A DNA stretch of 64,000 nucleotides from Calliopum simillimum (GCA_951812925.1 OX638369.1:28880392-28944391); one strand, 5' to 3'; shown: positions 1 through 13,650, counted from the first letter of the stretch. A program made the numbers and translations. Notes: generated by a model from the sequence alone, not told the origin.

Positions 1-1322
1 TTTTTCAAAATCTTAGACATAAATTTAACATATAAATGAGCTTCTTTTAGTGTAAACGCCATTTCTCTATGATTTTTAGCTTCCAAACTATAAGGGTGTC
101 ACGCAAGATTTGAATTTGCCGCCATTTGTGCGCAGAAGTGTTGCTAGACAAAACAGGAAAACAGTATGATAGCTAACAGCTTAAGGTTAGCAAAATTGCA
201 AAGAAAAAGATTTAGGGCTGCATTAACGAAATTCAGCTACATTATTGAGAAACAGTTTTTTAATTCTACTGATCATAAGGGTCAAATTTTTTTTTTCTTT
301 TTGTACTTATAGTAAGATTTTATGAAAATACCAAACTGTATGACTTAATGTACACATAATAATAAGTTTCTTTCCGTCAAATTCTTATCGTTCAACAAAC
401 TATGATAAAAAAATTCGATACGGCGAAATCAATAACTTTTGTATAGATAACAACTATTGTAGCCTTATCCTATCAAAATACTCAAATATGTTTCAATGAC
501 TTTTTTGAAGGTAAAATTATAAATGTGGCAATTCTTATAGAAACTTACAAAAAAAGTGCTAGTTTAACAAAAAATATTTTCATTTGTGATTAATTTTAGC
601 GCTCTGTTAATCAATGAATCACAACTAAAGAATAAACATATATTTTTAGCAACAAAACGACCAAAAGCGAAATTTAAACTTGCGTAACTTCTAACGAAGC
701 TATCAAATTAACCTTACTGAAAAGATCATCATCATCAACATATCAACATTTGTAAAAACATGTTGCATCAACACAATCCAATGACGTGAAGGTACATGAA
801 GCTGATCGTTTTAGATACCAAATAACAATCATAATCCACCAGAGGCACTCTGAATGTGGAAGGATTCAGTTTACTCCATTAGGGACACTTCAAAAGCAGG
901 GGAATAAATTTTATAAAAAATTCTATTTTTGCAGGGGAGTACCGACATCTTTGCGTAGTCGATCAAGATCTGACAAGAAATCTTCGATTTTTTTGAAAAT
1001 TGTTGAAAAGTTAGTGTTTGGCATACTGTGGTAAAATGATTGTCCGAAAATTTCCAAGATGATGGTCATAGGAAGTTTTACCATACTTTTGAAACGTCAT
1101 ATATTTATGTATTTGAAAATGCATTGCTCCCAGGTTTTTATCCAATTTGAATGAAATTTTCGGACTAATTGTAGAAAAGTATGATCTTTTGAAAACAAAT
1201 TTTTTTTTTAAAATTTAAGTGATGAAAGTGTTATTTTTATTATACATAAAAGCCATGCTGACGATTAAAGCGCCCTTTTAATTTATATTTTTTTTTTTTC
1301 AAAGAAGTTTTCATTATAATTT
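1..1322. other. AT-rich noncoding stretch
   Basis: No coding signal was recognised. The longest open frames are short, biased by T and A runs, and match no family I know. A 13 bp inverted repeat (CCGAAAATTT type) lies at about 1046 and 1160 but is too short and too widely spaced to interpret. Confidence 0.6.
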
Positions 1323-1832
1323 CACAGGCCCACAAAAAAAAAGTACCCTGCGCGAAAGTTCAGACAACCTGAATTTTATGATTTCGGGGTCGCTAAATCC
1401 GAATATGGTGCCAGAATGGCGAAGTTGGTTCGCGTTTTTTCAGAAATCAGACATATATTGCTGAAAATTATAGATTTTTGCTGGTTTCTGAAAAAACGCG
1501 AACCAACTTCGCTAATCTGGCACTATTTTCGGGTTCAGCAACCCGTAATACATAAGGTTCTGGTGGTCTTATCTTTCGTGCAGGGTACTTTTTTTTTTTT
1601 GGTCTATGCATAGAACCACAAAAAAAAGTTCCATGCGCGAACGATCAGACCACCTGAACTTTATGTTTTCGGAATCGCTGAATCCGAAAATTTTCAGCGT
1701 AGTTGCTGATTTCTGCAAAAAGCGAAGCAACTTCGATATTCTGGCACCATGTTCGGATTCAGCGACCCCAAAAACATAAAGTTCAGGTGGTCTGATCTTT
1801 CACGCAGGGTACTTATTTTTTTAGGGCCTGTG
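1323..1832. repeat. Double foldback element (two tandem long hairpins)
   Basis: The stretch is two adjacent imperfect palindromes. The first (about 1323-1600) has arms that share the blocks GTACCCTGCG, CGAAGTTGGTTCGCGTTTTT and CAGAAATCAG in inverted order. The second (about 1612-1832) has arms sharing CAGACCACCTGAACTTTATG and the GCTGAATCCGAA block. The outermost ends are also inverted copies: CACAGGCCC on the left and GGGCCTGTG on the right, each followed by an A/T tract and GTACCCTGCG or its complement. This looks like a foldback-type or long-TIR DNA transposon derivative. I see no transposase and no clean target duplication, so the superfamily is open. Confidence 0.75.
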
Positions 1833-4800
1833 TTTTCTTTCGATCTTAAAAATGATGGTATGAATGGTCCTTTTGAGCCATGAATATTCCCTTAGTAAAT
1901 TTCAAAACTACACAGAAAAAAATTCGCGTGTGAAACTCAAACCAAATTGGAATGAATACATTTCCACACCAAAGTTGGTAAAATATCTGTTCTTCAATTT
2001 GGTACCTATACAAACCGTTTATAGTGGTTGGCATAAAATGCATACATATAAAGTATTTACACAATTTAAACTATTTTGGCTTAAAATTTATAGTATCACT
2101 ATAAAAAAATCTTTTATACTTTTTTTGTATAAAATTTATACAGAAGTTTGTATGAAAGTATATTAAACCATTTTATATAAAATTCAAAATAAAGAAATTC
2201 AGCGTATCCACTAAATTATGTCTAGGGTAAGATGGTTGAAGAAGTAACCACATAAATGTCAATTCGTTCACACAAAAATGAAGTAATACTGCCTCATTTT
2301 TGTTTCTTTTCCCAGACATGATAATCTACTAAAGACGAAGCACAGAGCTTATCAATTCCAGATCAAACCTTACATAAGCACATACAAATTTAAGCAGACT
2401 GCAAGATTAAACGATTACCTTGCTTGCCTATACTTAGCAAATGTATAACACAAGAATGCAACCCTTTTTCTTTAACACATACATACGTATTTGCTACAAC
2501 TACAATGATAAGCCGACGTTCGAGTGTCATTCAAGCATGTGGAATCTTTAATGTAGATTCATTTTCTACCACTTTTGCTTGAGTATGAAGTCTTGTTTTG
2601 TTTAATTTTCAATAAAATCTTTCAAGCGTGTCTTAAGAGCAGAATTCAAAGCCATTGTATTGCATTTTTTCCTATGCTCAATGTCAATTTCTTTTAACTT
2701 CGCTCTTGTCAATACTGTGCCACTAAGTCATGCAAAGAGAAGAGTTACCTTCCCCACATTTTTTTGTCGTTCATACATCATATGAATGAATCACTCATTC
2801 TGAACACAGCAAAAAATATGCAGTTCGGAAAAAAGAACGGGGTGTTGAAAAAAATGGTTTCACATGCCTTTAGTTTAAGAATTCTCTCTGTGGGTTGGGA
2901 GGCTGAGGAATTTCTTGCTACGCAAAATGTAAACTGCATTGACACTGACTTTGTGAGTGGTGGTGTGGCACGTTCGTTTTGATGTTGAAAATCAACCAGC
3001 GTGTGATGCAAGCTATGTAGCTGTATGACATGATGATGACTGAGAAATCAGGTGTCTTACGTCTGGCGTTGTTGCATTGATAGCCCTGCTATCCAGCAGT
3101 GAGAGTTATTTTTTCCTTTTATTCCCTGGTTTTTTGCTTCTTTTCGCTGGTATGCAAAGTTGAAAATTGCAGTGGGAATTATCGGATTTATCAAGTGTCA
3201 TTGTATTGTTAAGTGGCAGTAGCTGTGCAGCAGCATACTGAATGATGATGCTGCATGAATGTAACGCTTTATGCAGCATATACGAGTATATGAACGATTT
3301 AACGAAATCGCTATATGCAGTTTAAGTTAACGCGTTTTTCAGTTTAGAGCATTAGAAAGATTTCAAAAAATCTTTTAAATTCCAAAAAGTTCAAGGAATT
3401 TCAACCAAAAATTAAACGAACAATTGAAAAATCAATGATTTCAAAAGAGTTTCGTGAAAATGTTTATTTACTTAAAATATATAAGGGGTACTCACTACTT
3501 AAAGTGTTTATTTGCTGTAATTCATCAACATTGCATATTCAAAACAAGCTGCTTACCTGCAAAAGATATTAAAAATACAAAATTAATACAAATTGTAAAG
3601 AATATTCAAACAAAAAGAAACAATAAATAATATGAAAAACTAATTTCCTCTGCATAATAAACGTAAATCAACTTCAATTTTTCCAACAACTTCAAATGTA
3701 GCATCTCTCACATTTATCCCAGTTTTGTCAACATTGATTGATATGCCAGGCGACTGTCATCGTCACGCTCAAAACAAGCCAAAGAATCATCGTCATTCTC
3801 CTCTTTGCAGTAAATAAAGTGCAACTTCATAGATAGCAAATGCTTTTCAATATGTATCAAGTCTGATGCGAAATGTTGCATTTGGCGCCATGTTGTTAGC
3901 AAAAGTAGTAAAAACAAACTATCACCAACAATAACAACAACAACAACAAGTATAAATCTGATATATTTTATTTAATTAAATTGGAATGAGAAGATTCTCT
4001 ATGCTCTGTAGCATTAATTGAAAATGCTTTTGTCTTCTCTGTTTTAATGCTTAAGAGCTTATTGAATAAAAGTTGTCAAGTCTGATGAATAGAAATTTTG
4101 TATGGTAAATATGTATGGTATTGACATAAACTTGTATCTATGCACATGATTTTATCCGAAGTTTTCAATTTTAAAGAAGCAACGATAATTTTTGTAAAGT
4201 AAATCGAAAATCTTTAGATAATGTGTCAACAGACAAAATAGTCGGCCAAGGCCTTTCCGGAAGTTCAAATAAGAAAAAGTTAAAAAAAAAATGGTATTTT
4301 CTTTTGTAGACATTTTCTTGAGAGAAGATTTTGAACTCGCACAAGGTCGAATAACAAAGACTCGGATTCACAGTCATTAGTAAGCCAATTAGTTAACTAA
4401 AATGGTGTGAAGAGCTTAACCAATGCTTCATATTAACAGTGGTTTAGTTAAATGAAGAACAGTAAAAAATATGGCATCACAGGGTAAATTTGTGGTTTTT
4501 TTTTGTATATTTTGTAAAAACATAAGGTTTTTGTTTAAGGTTGGGAAAACAAAAACGATAAAAAACGTATGCGCTGCAAATTTAATTGAAGAAGAAGAAA
4601 ATAATTAAGTGCAATAATTAAGGCCGACACTGTTATGGCTCTTGCAAACGATGTTTTGTAGCTGTGCGTGGCCGTTTATGAGTTGTTGGTTAACTAGTAG
4701 CTAACCAATAAAGTTTGGGCGCTTAACTAATGGTTAAATTATGACTGAAAATAAAATGTTAGACCAAACCTTGTCTTTAGTTAACTAACGACTCTGGGTC

Positions 4801-4910
4801 GGAGAGTTCAAAAAAAATCTAAATTTTAGCTCTCGTACCTTCCGGGCAAACCCCCAAAAAACAATTTTAAAAATTGTACTCCAGGGGTTTAAGGGAACTC
4901 AAAAAAATGT
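1833..4910. other. AT-rich noncoding stretch
   Basis: No gene was recognised. Short open frames at 1864-2166, 2764-2982 and 3714-3917 have no known motif and are compositionally like the surroundings. CAA/AAC repeats occur near 3925-3950. Around 4390-4790 the palindrome TTAGTTAACTAA-like recurs several times, which may mark a decayed element whose ends could not be fixed. Confidence 0.55.
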
Positions 4911-5041
4911 AATAGTTCTATTAAATCAGTAGCTCAATAATATTAACTCAATAGTACAATACTATTAATTCAATAGTACATTACTATTAAATCAAAAGCG
5001 CAATACCATTAAATTAATAATTCAATACTATTAAAATAATA
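4911..5041. repeat. Degenerate ~20 bp AT-rich tandem repeat
   Basis: About six diverged copies of a unit like AATACTATTAAATCAATAG follow one another. The core ATTAAATCA/ATTAATTCA alternates with CAATAGTAC. This is low-complexity satellite-like DNA with no coding potential. Confidence 0.6.
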
Positions 5042-7920
5042 GGAAAAACCTGATGTTTTAATAAGAAAATATACACTGTTGATAAGATTTGCAAAGGATG
5101 CACTCTTATTAAATCATTGGTTAATGATAAGTTTCTTTAAAAGTTGGAGTACTTCCCTCACAATCAGTATTCTGATTAAATTATTCTCATTAAGGCTGAA
5201 TGTAGTGTAGCCTGAAAGATCTCTCTTACGCAAATATGAAAACTGGACAACCCAAAAAATACTCTTGACTCAATAAATTTCGCCAAAACAGTTGAAAATT
5301 TCATTTTGAAACTGAAGCAAATTCTGCTTAATTCAAAACAAAAATGCATCAAAAACAAAACAATTAAAGCGAATTAATTAAAAACAATCGAAATTAATGA
5401 AGCGAAATAATTGTTGTTGTTATGTTGTTGTAGTTGCAATTTTTTTCTAAATACTTGTATCGTATAAAACAACAGACAACAGCCACCCAAAGCAATAAAT
5501 ATTAAATTTCATTGAATCAGCGCTGCTCAAACTTTTCATTAATAGTTCTAAGAAACTATAGACTTAAAAAATATTTATGGAGTACCCGCCAAATAATCAA
5601 TACAAAGCAAAGAAGTCGAAGCATAACATCTGCATAGGTCAGATATAAAAATGTTTTCTTTATAAACCGGAAACTTTACTTCTCTACACTTTTTTCGGAG
5701 AGTTCGAATTCGATCTTGGAAGACTTCGAGTTTATTGACCCTAAAGGTGCAAACTTAAAAAATTAAATAGTTTCAAAGGGGTATTCTAGTAGGATAAAAA
5801 ATGGAATTTAAAGTTGAATGGTATTACTTTAAGTTGAAACCTCACATATAAGTAGTAAAAATTGAACATATTTTCTGTACTTTAAGGGCAGATTATTTCA
5901 AAACTGATTTGATGAAACAATTCTGAGGTTTAATCCATACTGAACTCATGAAATCAAGGAATCAATATGATTGAATATTTAAAAATGAAATAAAATGAAA
6001 TGAAGATAAACTTAAACTTTTTGCACAATTGGAGCCATTAGAATTGGATTCTTCTTAGAAATGTTTTTAAAAATTATCTAAAGGCAAATTCAATGCAACA
6101 AAGTTATTACATGCTTTTTGCACTTTTAGATTATAATATCTGAAAATTGATTTCGGTGAAACAGAACAGTTCAGGGATTGACTTCGGAATCAAAACTGCG
6201 TTAAATAACTACAAAAACGTATAGTTTAGAAATTAAAAATTAAACATTCTCATGCTATTGTTGCCTGCTGTGTCATTTAAGCGACACTGTTGCATGCAAC
6301 GTCTAAATTGTTGTTTAGCTTTTTTGTCCCAGTCTCTATTAATAGTAGGTTGTTTTCTTGTTATTATAACAGCAGTTTACAAAATTGTTTATTTTTCAGT
6401 TTGTTTACTATTTTGTAGATTATGTTCATATAATGTTTTTTTTTTTAGGAATTTCCACTAAATTATTTGTTTGTATTTGTGTCGTGCGTAAACACTGCAT
6501 TTTTTATTGTATGTGTATTTTAGTATGCAGCATAAGCGTTGACTTATGTGACGTTTCTTGTTGTTTTTTTATAAATTTTTTTTTTAATGTTGCATGCACG
6601 TTACAAAATGTCGTTGTGTTTAATATCAATGAAGCATTTTCACTTATAAAAAAATTTTGTTTAGCTTGGCTTGTTTACTTAAAGCGACAAGTTTTTATTA
6701 TTTAAATTTTTCTTTTATTTTTATATGAATGATATAATTGCTGTCATAGTTTTTTAAGGTTTTAAATTTCATTCAAAAGTGGAAATTGTATGTAGCATTT
6801 TATAGCAAGAGTATACTGAAGTTACTCATATAGTTATATGAGTTAATGACGTAAGTTATGGGTGCCCATGGAAGTTTTAAATTAATGACAATTCGACACT
6901 GTACGAGCATTTCTCATTGAATTTAATTATGCCATTGTATAGTCACGTCAGACCAGTATCATTTACAATAATGTGTCAAATATTGGCGATTATACAATTC
7001 AATGACAAATCCAGATAATCTTCATTGTACCGAAGACTGGTTCCACTGTTTTATTCATAATACTTAAATTATTTGATTTTCGACTAAGTACATACTCATA
7101 AGATAAAAACTCATATTTTTTTCCGAAATTTTTAGATGCAGAAATTTCCCAAGTTGCATATAATTGCAATGAATTTAGTCCTCAACCAATACTACCCATT
7201 AGCTTTAGTCTTTCTGCTTGAGATTTTATGCATTCAAATGTTAATCGCTTAACACAATTGCTCTACAGAGCATAACTCTAAGCTAAATAAGCGCGACAAA
7301 CTTAAACTTAACGTGTTTTTAATGCGTGAAATAGTGGCTAAATATAAAGTTATTAATGTGTGAAAAGTTGCAAAAAATATAGATAATTTTTAACATTTTT
7401 ACCTTTCAATTTTTGTATAACATTCCTACAAATTTTTTAAGCTTTAGCCATAAAATTAAGTTTTATGTACATTTTGTGTCATTAGATAGGGACAGTAATA
7501 ACACTTTTGCTCGAAGTTACTTCGTTTTTTGTCCACATTGATAATTTTGTCGATTTTATCAAACCATACGATTATATTGCTACTGAAGAATTCATGCTGG
7601 GTACAGTCTCAGAAACTAAATTCAAGAAATCAAAATACTCAAAATTAAGTATTTTTTATTTCTTAAGGATAATATTATTAAATTAGTTTAATTTCAATCA
7701 AAAGTCATTGAAAACCATAAAAAGAAACTTCCGAACTCCTTCAAAAGTATACTTTATCTATGGTATTGGATAAAGGACAGTAAAGACAATAATGAAAAGA
7801 TATTAATGACATTTGTGTCTGCATTATCTCAGCTATTAATAGTTCTAGCATTGCTTTGTTCTTACAAAAAGATTGAATATAGCTAGGAGGAGGTTAGAGA
7901 AATTGAAATACTAAGCTCGA
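5042..7920. other. AT-rich noncoding stretch
   Basis: No gene or clear mobile element was recognised. The open frames at 6252-6461 and 6385-6705 are T-rich low-complexity translations (Phe, Cys, Val) and are not credible proteins. Confidence 0.55.
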
Positions 7921-8845
7921 TATATGAAGCACTCCATACCAAGTGTACCAGGTTTAAATTTTTTTTCTCCGATTTTGCTTAAATTTGGCAATTTGCTAGA
8001 TCCGGTGTGCAAAAACAATAATCTGGGAGGATTTGGTCCTAGTACCATTTGTTGTTAAAATACAAGGTGTTGAAGTTGGCGTTTTTAGTCATTTTCATGA
8101 AAAGGGTATTTTTTCAAAAATTTATTGCTTACACTAAAATTTGTAAATTGATAAATCTAAGTTACTGGTCCTTTTTATTTCGAAGTGTTCTTTTTATAAA
8201 AAAAATTTTCTTGGTGAAAAAATTTTTTTTTAAATTTACACATAAAAATACTTTTGAATTTTTTTTAAAAAAAGCCACTTTCGATTTTTTTTAGAAGTAC
8301 TTTAAATAAAAGGATAATTTATAAGCTTTAAAATGATGTATGACTCAAGATATGATTCGGACGTTAAATGGGAGTTTTTGGCTTTTGAACGCCCGCGGTA
8401 GGCAAAAATCTTTTTTTACTCAAGAGGAAAGCATCTTACGAAAAAAATGTACTGGGCATAAATTGCTTAGAATCATCAAGGAAATAAGTGTGAAATTTTT
8501 TGGAAAGTTAAAAAAAAATTTTTTTTTTTTGAGTAATTTTTAAAAAAAATTATTAAAAAAAAAGTTCCCGAAAAAAATCCAAAAAAACCACACGTATTTT
8601 TTGGATGATTCTAAGCATTTTTTGCTTTGTACACTTTTGTCGTAAGATGCTTCCCTCTTGAGTAGAAGAAGATTTTTACCTTGCGCTAGCGTTCAAAGCC
8701 AAAAACTCCCATTTAGCGTCTCAGTCCCACCTTGAGTCATATATCATTTTAAAACTCATAAATTATGCTTTAATTAAAATTACTTTTAAGAAAAATCTAA
8801 AAAAAATTTTAACCAGGTACACTTTGCATGGAGTGCTTCATATAT
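7921..8845. mobile_element. Long-TIR foldback DNA element, non-autonomous
   Basis: The ends are inverted copies: GAAGCACTCCATACCAAGTG on the left and its near-complement on the right (...CACTTTGCATGGAGTGCTTC). The similarity continues inward through CCAGGTTTAAATTTTTTTT. A second, inner pair of arms (about 8335-8470 against 8595-8755) carries GACTCAAG, AAATGGGAGTTTTTGGC and AAGCATCTTACG in inverted order. The left half holds about 310 bp (7980-8290) that the right half lacks. TATA flanks both ends, which would fit a TA-type target duplication of the Tc1/mariner superfamily. No transposase is visible, so it would depend on a helper. Confidence 0.75.
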
Positions 8846-8846
8846 A

Positions 8847-9290
8847 TGTGAATTTGACTCATAAAAATAATGATTTTTTAAGCAAAAAATGAGCATGGTC
8901 ATCAAGCTCGTGATCTCTCTACAAGATGAGTGCACAGATCAAAATAGGTGAATTCCCTAGGAAAAGTAAATTTTTTATTCTGAAATCCCACTATGGTCGC
9001 CTGGTCAGATAGTCACACCTGGGTAGATGGTCACTCCACAATGAGAGTGCACGGATCAGGTGACCATATTGGGTTTTCAGTATAAAAAGACTACTTTTCG
9101 GGGAATGAATTCGTACCTTAAGAAAATGAAACTGCACTAAAGTAATATGCGATTTTCAATACCTATCCTTAATCTATGGAATCCACATAGTTTGATTCGT
9201 GTACCCTCCTTGTGGAGTGGTCAGAGACTGGATGGCCATGTTCTATTTTTTGATTGAAAAATCATTATTTTTAAGAATCAAATTCACATG
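8847..9290. mobile_element. MITE-like element with ~60 bp terminal inverted repeats
   Basis: The left end (about 8847-8905) and right end (about 9231-9290) are inverted copies that share GTGAATTTGA, AAAAATAATGATTTTT and CATGG(T/C)CATC. The interior is about 325 bp and contains several shorter GGTCA/TGACC inverted motifs but no ORF. It abuts the foldback element at 7921-8845, so one may have inserted at the edge of the other. The superfamily is unknown. Confidence 0.6.
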
Positions 9291-11320
9291 TTTATGTAGA
9301 AACATAAAGTTTAACGAAGTTGTATATTATATGAAACTATGGTTTATGTTGTAATAGTTCGAATTATTTTAATTCATTTACTCTTAGTATATGGAAATAT
9401 ATAAGTCATCTGTCTTTAAATCTCTTCTAGCGTCAAGTTAACATTTTTCTGTTATGTCTCTGTTAACGCTCCGTTAAGTCATGTGAGTTGTGTCTATGCT
9501 TAGTTCACTATGGATTTTAACTTCAATGTCTGTATTAACCTTAAATTTAAGAAAATTTATTTCACGGTCTGACTTTAAGTCATTTAAGTCATATTTGTTG
9601 TAATTTTTTACATTTTATTCCTTTGGCATGGTCTGCTTAACATCTCGACCTTTGAAATAAAACATAAAATAAGTAAATGACCACGGCCTTTGACTTGAAA
9701 TAATTCAATGAACTTCCTACTGATTGTGTACGTTTCCTCAAGCCGCCCAAAGCGGTACATTTAAAGAAATAGAAAAACACACTTGATAGAAATATATAAT
9801 AAAATTTTATTATAAGAATTTTCTTATTATACTAGCTTTTTTTTGTTTCGAACAAATGACTGCAATTTTGAAAAAAAATAAAAATACTTACAATAATGTT
9901 CAAGAAATAAATATTCATATCACACAAAAACAATACAAAATTACTTAAATTTTGCATAATGCAAAAATAAACAACAACAAAATTTGTATAAAAAAACAAA
10001 GAAATATTTGCAGTTTGTGCCTTAAAACAATGAAATTTTTACATATGAACTGTTCAATTCATTGAAATGCCGCTGCCGCTTGTGCTGCTGTCGTCGTTGC
10101 AACATTTGGTTTTGTTATTAAAATATTTAGTTTGTTCTCTATTTTTTCCCATTTTCATTATTTTATTTACATTTTTATTTTTGTTTTTGTTACTTCTTGT
10201 TCTTTGTTGTTTTTGTGTGTGCTATTTTTGTATTTGTTTTGTAAGTGCAACACAGCGTAAACAACAAGTGTTGCTAGAAATCACATGCGTTTCATGCTGC
10301 ATGACTGCGCAATGTTGCAGCAGCGGGGCGAATGTGTGAGAAAAAAAAACAATGCAACAAGAACAAGAATTTTAAAGTGAGATAGAAATATGTAGCTTAA
10401 ATTCCTATTGTTTACAACTGCAAATGTACGTAGATTCTAGTGTACATAAGGCTAAGTGTGGTAACAAAAGTGCATGTTGAAAATGACAAAATGTTTGCCA
10501 CATTCACCCAAGCTTACCCTATATTATGTTGCGTAGCAAATACTTATCATTGTAATGTTTTCCCTTTTTTTAAAACTTTGGTGCCATTGTTAACTGCGTG
10601 TGCTTTTATTTTGCTTACTTGACAGTTAACACCCTGTATGGGGTGCCAGCCAACTGTTGCTTGTGTGCAACACTGTGATGACGCATTTGCATTGTCAACA
10701 AAAAAGAAAAGCCTATTCAGAAATAATAGAAATACATTTCTTTTGTCTTTTTACACGCGGTTTTGTCGCTTTTCTTCTAAATGGGGGATAATTTGTTTAT
10801 TACCTTAAATGTCGTTGATGAGACGTGACATTATGGTGCTCAGCTGCTAGTTGTGGCTATAAATTAGACTTTGTGGTGAAGAATTTTTAAAATGTTTCAA
10901 ACTATTTTAATATTTACTGTTTACTTAATAAATACTTAGACTTTTTTTTTTTCTTCGAAGTTCTTGAGCCTGAAAATATTAACTCATCAATCGGATAGAA
11001 AGCTCTAACGCTAAATATATTATATTCTTGTTTCCCACACCTTATCTCGAACTCTTCCAGCGTGCATGGTGCTAAAATGATTTCTTCTGCAAAATCTTCA
11101 ACAAAATTGAATTTTCAAATACTTATTTTGAAATTTGTCAAAACTTTTCTATTTTTCCAACATTTTGCCTCTTCGAAATTCTCCAACTTCTCGAAATTAT
11201 TCCACATTTTTGAGATTTTTCAACTTTCTTAAATTTTCTCAAAAGTTTCCATTAGTTTTTTATATAGTTTTGAAATTCAAAACTTGACTTTCAATATTAT
11301 CCAAATTTCATGAATTTTAG
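9291..11320. other. AT-rich noncoding stretch
   Basis: No gene was recognised. The frame at 10067-10339 translates to a Leu/Phe/Val-rich low-complexity string from GTT and TTT repeats and is not credible. Nothing else stands out. Confidence 0.55.
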
Positions 11321-12000
11321 TCCTGGTTCCAAGATACATGCAAAAAAACGCAGAAAACGAACGTGACAAAAACAGAAGTAGTTTTCGTGCCTACTCAAAG
11401 AAAGTCAGAATTCAGCGAAAGTCAGAGTTTTAAAGTGCAACTAATTTTAGAATCTTATGCAATAATGTTACTTTGTAATGTATTTTGTTTGACCCAATTA
11501 TCTTCTGTATTTTTCTTTGTTTTGATCAAAATCTGAATCGATACGTGACAATATGAACGTGACATTTTTTCCACCAAACAAATTTTAAATTGAAAATCTT
11601 TCAAAAAACCAGGATTTCCTAGTGAATGTTGGATCACCTTGACTTGTGCAGTTCAGGTGGCATCACCAAAATGTCATATGTCCCTAACCATTTTACATGT
11701 TTACCAAATTTCATAAATTATGAACTTCTTTTTTTAGGGGCGTGGCATCGCATATTTTTTAAAGGTACGTTATTTATCCTTGCGCTCTGTTTACATGTAT
11801 CACATCTCATTCATGTTTCGGAGATATGATGAAGTGATGTTTGTGTGGGCGTGATAGCCCCTTATGTTTTCCAGTGCACATCATTTGTCTTAGTGCTTTT
11901 TAAATGAGTACCAAATCTCATTCATGTACGCTAAACAGTTTCAGAGATATGATGATTTAAATTTTTGGCTCACGGTGGATCTTTTGGCGGAAATGCCGAT
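11321..12000. repeat. Dispersed repeat, copy 1 (direct repeat of 15298-15985)
   Basis: Starting at TCCTGGTT, this stretch matches 15298-15985 in the same orientation over most of its length. Shared blocks include GAAGTAGTTTTCGTGCCTA, CTTATGCAATAATGTTACTT, CGATACGTGACAATATGAAC, TGAATGTTGGATCACCTT and GGGGCGTGGCAT. Its right part holds two ~125 bp tandem subunits, each with GGGCGTG, TTTGTCTT or a variant, ATCTCATTCATGT and GAGATATGATGA. No conserved protein is visible, although matching short minus-strand frames start at the same ATG in both copies. It is probably a non-autonomous mobile repeat or satellite-derived unit. Confidence 0.8.
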
Positions 12001-13486
12001 TTTCAAAAATATTTCACCTCAAACTTTCATTCCAAGTTTTCGACTCTTTCAACATTTTCTGATTTTGTTCAACATCTCCATTTGCCTTAGTAAAAACCCT
12101 AACAATACTCACTGCTAGATTTATCGTATCCAGACAGTGTTTTGGTGTTCCTGATAAAAATTGGATTTGAATTTATATGCAATTTAAAAAGCAAAATTTC
12201 AATACAACTTTATCTTATGTACGAAATAGTTTCCACGAGACATTTGTATGGGTCCCGCGGAGCGCGGATTTTCCAATATTTTTGAAATTTTTCAACATTT
12301 TTGGTCTTTTTCATATCGTATACTTTTTGTATCAATATAACATAAGATATTCCAACTTTTCTTAAAAAAATTTTATAAAACCAAGACTTTTGCAACAGCT
12401 GTCAAAGTGTTATTTATTGCAAAAATGAGTATGGTTTATATCAGCTCTGAAATATTTTCTGTATTTCACAAAACAAAAAACCGCAACCGCAACGATAAAG
12501 AAAACTCCCATAACACAATGAAGTGCAATGTAACCACAAGAATGCAGACATTACGACTCTACGCTGCGCAGATTTGATAGGAATTTTGTAACAGAAATCC
12601 AAGACAGACAGACCTTTGCAACAAGCTCCGCCACTGTCGAATCAAAGTATTTAATGCGCATCGGAAAATCAAACAAAAGTTTTGCTTCATAAGTGACTAA
12701 TTAGGGTTGGGAAGCAATAAATGAATTACTTAGCTGGCTGACTGGCGTGCGTGGCTCTGTTGCAGTAGCAGTCAGTAAAAATGAAAGAAAAATCAGTCTG
12801 ATCGATCAGACTTGTGAAGGGCGGGGATGTCTACACGCACACTGATCGCGTAGCATGCGTGTGCGCGTACACTTGTTTTTCCCCTACTTTGTTAAATGAG
12901 GGCAACATGAGTGCGTACCGTACGCATGTTGAATCTCAAATTTAAATTGTAAATTAAATCTTTAAATTGTTTGACAGCAATGCATGCGATAAAGCATCTG
13001 AAAGTTTCATGACTGGCCGCAATAAGAAACGAAAAATACACGCATACACAAAATCAAAACAAAAAACAAACATTTTTATTGTGAATAAATAAATATGAAG
13101 TGTTTTCATTGTGATTTTTAATTGAATTTTGATTGTTTTTCCATTCATCCATCCATACATCTAGAATTGTTTGCTATAAATATTTTCACTTTGATAGGCT
13201 TTCTCAGATTTTACGATTGGGGTCATATTTATGTTTTCACAATGGGTTTTGTTTAACTTCAATAAAATTCAGAAAAAAAAAAATTGTTATTAATTGTGCG
13301 TTGTTTACAAATGTCGCAAAGTGCTATTGAACTTCCTGGAAATATAAACAGTATTTATATTGAAATTAATTGAAATTGTTTTAAATATACAAACGTAGGC
13401 ACGTAAATGTTTCTTAAATGCTACTTTACTAAATTTTGGCATCGATTGGATTGATGCTGTACTTTCTTTGAAAATACAAGCCACAA
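12001..13486. other. AT-rich noncoding stretch
   Basis: No gene was recognised. A GC-richer patch at about 12690-12930 has alternating CGTGTG/CGCGTA motifs without an open frame of note. Confidence 0.55.
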
Positions 13487-13650
13487 TACTTTTCCAATTG
13501 GGTCATAACTTTTCGAGATATTTTCTACAGGAATAAATGTATTGGAACTCTATATAAGGATGAATTAAAATTTATATGAAAATGAGAGTACCTTTACTGC
13601 AATGGATGATATCTCGGAAAGTAATGATCCAAATTGAAAAATATGAAGGT
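13487..13650. repeat. Hairpin-forming inverted repeat
   Basis: Arms at about 13487-13532 and 13602-13650 are inverted copies with a few mismatches. The left arm reads ACTTTTCCAATTGGGTCAT...TTTCGAGATAT; the right arm reads ATATCTCGGAAAGTAATGATC...AATTGAAAAATAT. The loop is about 70 bases. It may be the end of a decayed foldback element or a structured transcript; nothing here decides between them. Confidence 0.55.
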
